The translations under genes were made by a program, and so were the position numbers. DNA of 64,000 bases from QKTW01 sp052161885. Its GTDB lineage: Bacteria > Bacteroidota > Bacteroidia > Chitinophagales > Chitinophagaceae. Positions 59,311 to 64,000 of this stretch are shown piece by piece (the stretch's first letter is position 1; each line of letters opens with the position of its first letter). The stretch is taken from contig CP197396.1 of assembly GCA_052161885.1 (NCBI GenBank), positions 5,084,001 through 5,148,000 on the forward strand, in the 5' to 3' direction. Below the pieces are notes generated by a model. That model searched no databases and was not told where the DNA came from. It saw only the letters and a program-made list of their open reading frames with translations.

Positions 59311-59721
59311 CTATTCCTCTTGTTTCTCCGTTTTCATCAGCAGGTCTTCCAGTTTGCGGACAGAATTGAATGTGGTGCAGTCAAATTCAAAAAACTTCTT
59401 CTGGCTGCCTTTCTTTACATCTATGTGCAACTGCGTCTCGTCAGCGGAGAAGGTAATGTCTTTTGCCAGGTCAGGATTAGATTTTTCCAGAGCCTGTTCC
59501 AGCACGTCCTGCAGCGTTTCGGGAGTGAAGGTATAATTGTGTTTTTTAAATATACCCTCATACTTTTTGATGGTCTGCGGATCCTTCAGATCTATAAAAT
59601 AACTGCCGCCTTTGCTTCCGGTTGTTTCTTTTACCGGGAAGCAAGGTTTATCGTAATCCTGTGCAAATGATTGTACTGCGGGTAGCAGAAGCACCAGGAG
59701 TGCGGTATGACGGCGTTTCAT
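59311..59721 (-). CDS. Small secreted hypothetical protein (paralogue A)
   Basis: A protein of about 136 residues from the ATG at 59721, where a normal signal peptide (MKRRHTALLVLLLPAVQSFAQ, cleaved after SFAQ) begins; the frame to 59787 adds an unlikely aromatic-rich leader. It shares the strand-helix-strand-helix pattern of the two genes downstream: FIDLKDPQTIKKYEGIFKK, ETLQDVLEQALEKSNPDLAK, LHIDVKKGSQKKFFEF and LEDLLMKTE. It is divergent from the aconitase gene. Function unknown. Confidence 0.62.
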   Translation of the reverse strand: MKRRHTALLVLLLPAVQSFAQDYDKPCFPVKETTGSKGGSYFIDLKDPQTIKKYEGIFKKHNYTFTPETLQDVLEQALEKSNPDLAKDITFSADETQLHIDVKKGSQKKFFEFDCTTFNSVRKLEDLLMKTEKQEE

Positions 59722-59862
59722 GGACGTTAATTTCCCGAAAAATAAGAAATCATACCGAAAGAAACGAGGAAAAAAAGCCCTGTTCATGCAGGTTTCGTAT
59801 GGGTATTTATTTTATAAAAGCCCGTCTGTTGCTTTTCATTTCTGTTTCTCTTGTATTTTGAA

Positions 59863-59870
59863 TAATTTTG
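59863..59870 (+). promoter_or_regulatory. -7 promoter element of the aconitase gene
   Basis: TAATTTTG matches TAnnTTTG and lies 55 bases upstream of the ATG at 59926. The -33 element is not clear. Confidence 0.5.
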
Positions 59871-59925
59871 CATCGTTTTTCAGAAACAAGAAACTTTTCA
59901 CACACTAATAAAAAATCTTCTCGTA

Positions 59926-62196
59926 ATGGCATTCGATCTCGATCTTATTCAGAAGGTTTACGGCGCACTTCCCGAAAAAGTTGCTGCTGCCCGCAAACTC
60001 CTGGGTCGTCCCCTCACACAGGCTGAAAAAATTCTTTATGCACACACATTCGATCCTGCAACACAGGCGTATGCACGTGGCAAGGATTATGTAAACTTTT
60101 CGCCCGACCGCGTGGCTATGCAGGATGCAACGGCACAGATGGCCCTGCTCCAGTTTATGACCTGCGGCCGCTCTAAAGTAGCGGTGCCCAGTACCGTACA
60201 CTGTGATCACCTGATCCAGGCTAAAACCGGCGCTGAAAAAGATCTGGCTACTGCCAACGAAGTAAATAAAGAAGTATACGACTTTCTCGCATCTATCTCC
60301 AATAAATACGGTATCGGCTTCTGGAAGCCCGGCGCCGGTATCATTCACCAGGTAGTACTTGAAAACTATGCATTTCCCGGTGGTATGATGATCGGTACCG
60401 ATTCTCACACTCCAAATGCCGGCGGTCTGGGTATGATCGCTATCGGTGTAGGCGGTGCAGATGCGGTAGACGTAATGGCCGGCCTGCCATGGGAGCTTAA
60501 AATGCCGAAACTGATCGGTGTGAAGCTTACCGGTAAAATGAGCGGCTGGACTTCTGCAAAAGATATTATCCTGAAGGTGGCCGGTATCCTTACCGTAAAA
60601 GGTGGTACAGGCGCTATCGTTGAATATTTCGGTGAAGGTGCCGACAGTCTGAGCTGTACCGGTAAAGGTACCATCTGCAACATGGGTGCTGAAATCGGTG
60701 CTACATGTTCCCTGTTTGCCTACGACGACAAAATGGGTGCTTACCTGCGTGCTACCAACCGTAAAGAAATTGCGGACATGGCTGATGGTATCCGTGAACA
60801 TCTGCGTCCGGATGCTGAAGTATACAGCAACCCTGACGGTTACTACGATCAGCTGATCGAGATCAATCTCGACGAGCTGGAGCCATACGTGAACGGTCCT
60901 TTCACTCCGGATCTCGCTACACCGATCAGCCAGATGGCAGAAGCGGTAAAACAGCATGGCTGGCCCGATGAAGTGGAAGTAGCCCTCATCGGTTCCTGCA
61001 CCAACTCTTCTTATGAAGACATTTCCCGCGCTGCATTTATTGCCAACAATGCCATGGAAAAAGGCCTGAAGGCAAAAAGTGAATATACCATCACTCCGGG
61101 TTCTGAAATGGTACGTTTCACCATTGAGCGCGATGGTATGCTGAATACTTTCGACAAAATGGGCGGTGTAGTGCTGGCAAATGCCTGTGGTCCGTGCATC
61201 GGCCAGTGGGCACGTCATATCGACGATCCTAACCGCAAGAATACCATTGTTACTTCCTTCAACCGCAACTTTGCAAAACGTAACGACGGCCTTGCTTCCA
61301 CACACGCATTCGTAGCTTCTCCCGAGATCACTACTGCTTTCGCTATCGCCGGTCGCCTGTCTTTCAATCCGCTGAAAGATAAGCTGACCAATGACCGTGG
61401 TGAAGAAGTAATGCTCGACGAGCCTAAAGGTTATGAACTGCCTCCTAAAGGATTTGATGTAGACGATCCGGGTTACCAGGCGCCTGCAGCTGATGGCAGC
61501 AAAGTAGAAGTGATCGTTAGCCAGACAAGCGACCGTCTGCAGCTGCTCGCTCCGTTTGCCGCATGGGAAGGTACAGACCTGCTGGGTATGAAGCTCCTCA
61601 TCAAAGCATTCGGCAAATGTACGACCGACCATATCTCTATGGCAGGTCCTTGGCTGAAGTATCGTGGTCACCTCGACAATATCTCCAACAACATGCTGAT
61701 CGGCGCTATCAATGCCTTCAACATGGATACCAATAAAGTGAAAAACCAGCTTACCGGCGAATACGGCGAAGTACCTGCTACTGCCCGTGTTTATAAAGCA
61801 GCCAATATCGGCAGTGTGGTAGTGGGCGATGAAAACTATGGTGAGGGCAGCTCCCGCGAGCATGCCGCCATGGAGCCGCGTCACCTGGGTGTTCGCGCTA
61901 TCGTGGTGAAAAGCTTTGCACGTATCCACGAAACAAACCTGAAAAAACAGGGTATGCTGGCACTTACATTTGCTGATAAAGCCGATTACGAAAAAGTACT
62001 GGAAGATGATGTGATCGACATCATTGGCCTTACATCTTTCGCTCCCGGCCAGCCTGTAACTATGGTATTGCACCATAAAGACGGCAGCAAAGATGGCGTG
62101 CAACTGAACCATACGTACAACGAACAGCAGATCGAATGGTTTAAAGCCGGCGGTGCGCTGAACGTGATCCGTGCGGAAGCAGCAGCCAAAGCATAA
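59926..62196 (+). CDS. acn: Aconitate hydratase (mitochondrial-type aconitase)
   Basis: A 756-residue [4Fe-4S] enzyme that interconverts citrate and isocitrate in the TCA cycle. The iron-sulfur ligands are C358 (GSCTNSSYED), C421 and C424 (NACGPCIGQW). Substrate residues appear in the N-terminal HCDHLIQA and GTDSHTPNAGGLGM regions; the C-terminal domain 4 has GEGSSREHAAMEPRHLG. Length and order of motifs fit the mitochondrial-type aconitase common in Bacteroidota rather than the longer AcnA or AcnB. It is monocistronic, with a promoter box and its own terminator. A 735-codon antisense frame overlaps it fully and is a shadow. Confidence 0.95.
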   Translation: MAFDLDLIQKVYGALPEKVAAARKLLGRPLTQAEKILYAHTFDPATQAYARGKDYVNFSPDRVAMQDATAQMALLQFMTCGRSKVAVPSTVHCDHLIQAKTGAEKDLATANEVNKEVYDFLASISNKYGIGFWKPGAGIIHQVVLENYAFPGGMMIGTDSHTPNAGGLGMIAIGVGGADAVDVMAGLPWELKMPKLIGVKLTGKMSGWTSAKDIILKVAGILTVKGGTGAIVEYFGEGADSLSCTGKGTICNMGAEIGATCSLFAYDDKMGAYLRATNRKEIADMADGIREHLRPDAEVYSNPDGYYDQLIEINLDELEPYVNGPFTPDLATPISQMAEAVKQHGWPDEVEVALIGSCTNSSYEDISRAAFIANNAMEKGLKAKSEYTITPGSEMVRFTIERDGMLNTFDKMGGVVLANACGPCIGQWARHIDDPNRKNTIVTSFNRNFAKRNDGLASTHAFVASPEITTAFAIAGRLSFNPLKDKLTNDRGEEVMLDEPKGYELPPKGFDVDDPGYQAPAADGSKVEVIVSQTSDRLQLLAPFAAWEGTDLLGMKLLIKAFGKCTTDHISMAGPWLKYRGHLDNISNNMLIGAINAFNMDTNKVKNQLTGEYGEVPATARVYKAANIGSVVVGDENYGEGSSREHAAMEPRHLGVRAIVVKSFARIHETNLKKQGMLALTFADKADYEKVLEDDVIDIIGLTSFAPGQPVTMVLHHKDGSKDGVQLNHTYNEQQIEWFKAGGALNVIRAEAAAKA

Positions 62197-62217
62197 GAAC
62201 AGATTTTCTAAAGATAG

Positions 62218-62250
62218 AAGGGCTGACCAACTGGTCAGCCCTTTGTTTTT
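62218..62250 (+). terminator. Intrinsic terminator after the aconitase gene
   Basis: AAGGGCTGACCA (62218-62229) pairs with TGGTCAGCCCTT (62232-62243), followed by TGTTTTT. Confidence 0.85.
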
Positions 62251-62270
62251 ATCCCGTCAGTAGTAAGTTT

Positions 62271-63572
62271 TCACCTGCCCCATTTTACATTCAAACCCAA
62301 TGTATCGTAAGGGACAGTTCCGTGTTTCACGTTATAAATAGTATCCAGGGCATTCGTTCTTTCCCGGGCGGTCATTTGTTTTAATGCATCATATATAGAA
62401 AGCCCCGGCTTTACACCTTTTAATTTCGAGAACATGTATGGTTGCTGCCACACAACGGGGTTGACGGTCGAATAGTAAGTAATAAAGTCGGTAGGAGATT
62501 TACTTTGGGGATCAGCGAACACCAATTTGAAACCCGGATTATTTCCGGATCTTGGGGAAATGCCCGGGCAGGATATTGCAACCTGTGTAAATGCAGCTGC
62601 TGCAGAATCGGCATACAGCAGCCGGAACTCATCCATATGTGTATGGCCATAAAAGATGCCGGCTATCGTTTGCCTGTATTGAGCTGTCATATGGAGAAAT
62701 GCATTCTGCCAGCCGTATTTATCCTGGGTATCGCCCCACATCATCGTAGGATTTGCCGGGTTGTTCCGGCTCATATAGGCATCTGCACCCGGAGGTATAT
62801 GCATGGCCAGGTATACTTTGTCGCCGGCCGCTGCGGCATCTGCCAGTTGCTGTTGCAGCCAGGCCATCTGTTTTGTGCCCGCTGCCTGCTGATCGGTACA
62901 GTTGCCTGCCACTACACAATTGTTACAAAGCTGGCTGCTCCACAATACCGAGTTGAGACTGATCATACGCAGGCCTTTCATGACCCTGGCTGCATAGTAG
63001 CCTGCTGCAAGATTGGTGCCGGAAATCATATAGGCTCCTTTTTTGGCAACAGGCGTTTTTGCAACATTAAATGCCTGGTAAGGATACGGGAAATAACCTG
63101 GAACAAGCGAAAAAGGAGTTTCGCCATGCTCATCTGAGAAGAAACAGTAATTACCACCCAGCGCATCATTATTACCCGGCAGGTAGAACAGCGGGATACT
63201 TCTTATTGCAGCCATTCTGTGCAGGTCGGTGAGTAAAGAATCTATATTCATGTTTCGCTGGTCGGGGTGATAATTTCCTCCATGTTCCGGCATGTCGCCG
63301 GTGTACAAAATGAAAGCAGGCGGATTGGAACTTTTCAGAACAGAATCTATTTTGATTTTGAAGGCGTTCCACAAATCCGTTCCGGCATCCTGTCCATATA
63401 CAGATCTTGTACTGTCTGTGGCCAGGTGTACATCTGAAAGGAACAGGAAATAGAATTTGTTTTTGCCCGCTGTATTTGTGTGTGCTGTTTTCGATGAGCT
63501 ACAGCCGGAAAACAGGAAGCATGCAGTTGCCATAACAGCACTGCAGACCAGGTGAATCATTTTGTTTTGCAT
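62271..63572 (-). CDS. Lipoprotein metallophosphoesterase (acid sphingomyelinase-like)
   Basis: A calcineurin-like metallophosphoesterase of 433 residues anchored as a lipoprotein. I use the ATG at 63572, which gives a signal with lipobox FLFSGC (C24); the frame to 63653 adds 27 residues. Metal-binding motifs appear in order: SDVHLA (D47, H49), YTGDMPEH, LPGNNDALGG, MHIPPGAD and GHTHMDEF. The layout is like acid-sphingomyelinase-type phosphodiesterases. It probably acts in the periplasm or on the surface on an organic phosphodiester. It is convergent with the aconitase gene and has no linked operon partner in the window. Confidence 0.85.
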   Translation of the reverse strand: MQNKMIHLVCSAVMATACFLFSGCSSSKTAHTNTAGKNKFYFLFLSDVHLATDSTRSVYGQDAGTDLWNAFKIKIDSVLKSSNPPAFILYTGDMPEHGGNYHPDQRNMNIDSLLTDLHRMAAIRSIPLFYLPGNNDALGGNYCFFSDEHGETPFSLVPGYFPYPYQAFNVAKTPVAKKGAYMISGTNLAAGYYAARVMKGLRMISLNSVLWSSQLCNNCVVAGNCTDQQAAGTKQMAWLQQQLADAAAAGDKVYLAMHIPPGADAYMSRNNPANPTMMWGDTQDKYGWQNAFLHMTAQYRQTIAGIFYGHTHMDEFRLLYADSAAAAFTQVAISCPGISPRSGNNPGFKLVFADPQSKSPTDFITYYSTVNPVVWQQPYMFSKLKGVKPGLSIYDALKQMTARERTNALDTIYNVKHGTVPYDTLGLNVKWGR

Positions 63573-63869
63573 GGTGATTATTTTTTCGTTCAGAAAGCAG
63601 CGTCTCCTATTATAAATCCAGGTAAATAGCAACGCCGTTTTCAGCCACGGCAAATTACCAAATATTAGACAGCAATTAAGCAGACAGTATTTTATTATCG
63701 TTTATGTTCTTCATTGCTTTACCAGCTATTCCGGTAAAAAACTTTGGTGTTTTGTTTTACAGGTAAGATTAAAAAAACGTAGCAGTTGCAGCGTTTTATT
63801 AATTGCCGTTATTACCAGTATACAATAGAATAATTTATTATTTTGTACGCTTACTAATTTTAAGATGTG

Positions 63870-64000
63870 ATGAAAAAGAAACTGCCCCTTATCCTTGCTG
63901 CCTTTTGTGCAGGAGTAGTATTTACAAGTCCCGTATCGGCACAGGAAAAAAATACAGCAGCATACCAGAGTGCTGAAAATATAACCATAGGATCGAAAGT
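63870..64000 (+). CDS. Exported protein, N-terminal fragment cut by the window
   Basis: The frame opens at ATG 63870 and runs to the window edge. It begins with a signal peptide (MKKKLPLILAAFCAGVVF and on to VSAQ), and the next ~19 residues show no recognisable motif. A TTATTTTG sequence at about 63838-63845 is a near match to the -7 consensus. The product cannot be named from 43 residues. Confidence 0.55.
   Translation, partial: MKKKLPLILAAFCAGVVFTSPVSAQEKNTAAYQSAENITIGSK

Noticed and set aside
59905..62112. A 735-codon open frame antisense to the aconitase gene
   Set aside because: It lies wholly within a certain aconitase gene, is rich in Cys, His and Phe as expected for a shadow frame, and matches no family.
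1..64000. tRNA, rRNA or transposase genes
   Set aside because: No clover-leaf-like tRNA sequence with a CCA end or conserved T-loop, no rRNA segment and no transposase motif was seen on either strand. A tRNAscan or ISfinder search would be decisive.

Overview
The window looks like a chromosomal segment of a Bacteroidota bacterium, most plausibly a member of the Chitinophagaceae or a close relative. The evidence is: five predicted secreted proteins with C-terminal type IX secretion (T9SS, Por) sorting domains; many Bacteroidota-type promoter boxes (TAnnTTTG) just upstream of genes; a Bacteroidetes 'putative porin'; and Hcp/VgrG proteins resembling the Bacteroidota-restricted T6SS subtype iii. 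The genus call is inference. I found no rRNA, tRNA, CRISPR array or transposase.

Layout. 0-5.3 kb: the end of a glycosyltransferase gene, a repeat-rich spacer with an eleven-copy 21-bp tandem array, three hypothetical genes and a delta-60-repeat T9SS protein. 5.3-10.5 kb: a run of small + strand genes (ATP-grasp protein, lipoproteins, Sel1 repeats, DUF3830, DUF4291). 10.5-15.6 kb: a two-gene ACP-LnmK-like / thioester-reductase cassette, divergent from a LytTR response regulator whose promoter carries a LytTR-like direct repeat, and a convergent TPR histidine kinase. 15.7-25.9 kb: anmK, a four-gene operon of carboxypeptidase-regulatory-like proteins with a recent tandem duplication, a C-type-lectin T9SS protein, ribF, another T9SS protein, holA and a PolB-like exonuclease. 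26-33.5 kb: a coiled-coil membrane protein, a PhoB/PhoR-like two-component pair, a YCII-like protein, a large T9SS esterase and a zinc-ribbon protein. Housekeeping TCA-cycle genes follow: icd (33.9 kb), sucA (51.7 kb) and aconitase (59.9 kb).

The accessory block lies between icd and sucA (35.3-51.6 kb). It begins with a PD-(D/E)XK nuclease and a SymE-type toxin gene whose start codon sits in one arm of a mutually exclusive set of inverted repeats. Next comes a one-directional cluster: hcp, an intrinsic terminator, vgrG, an HExxH metallopeptidase-like candidate effector, three exported candidate immunity proteins, a candidate adaptor, and a 1387-residue DUF4280 (PAAR-like) protein. The last ends in a muramidase-like and an M15/LAS-type zinc-peptidase-like domain. 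Five exported candidate immunity genes follow; two carry C-terminal SH3b domains and one is split by an in-frame amber codon. No T6SS sheath, baseplate or ATPase genes are present, so this looks like an auxiliary hcp-vgrG effector island using an apparatus encoded elsewhere.

After sucA come a porin, a choice-of-anchor-B T9SS protein, three paralogous small secreted proteins, aconitase, a lipoprotein metallophosphoesterase and the start of an exported protein. Coordinates and motif residues were read by hand; family names rest on recognised motifs, not on database searches.
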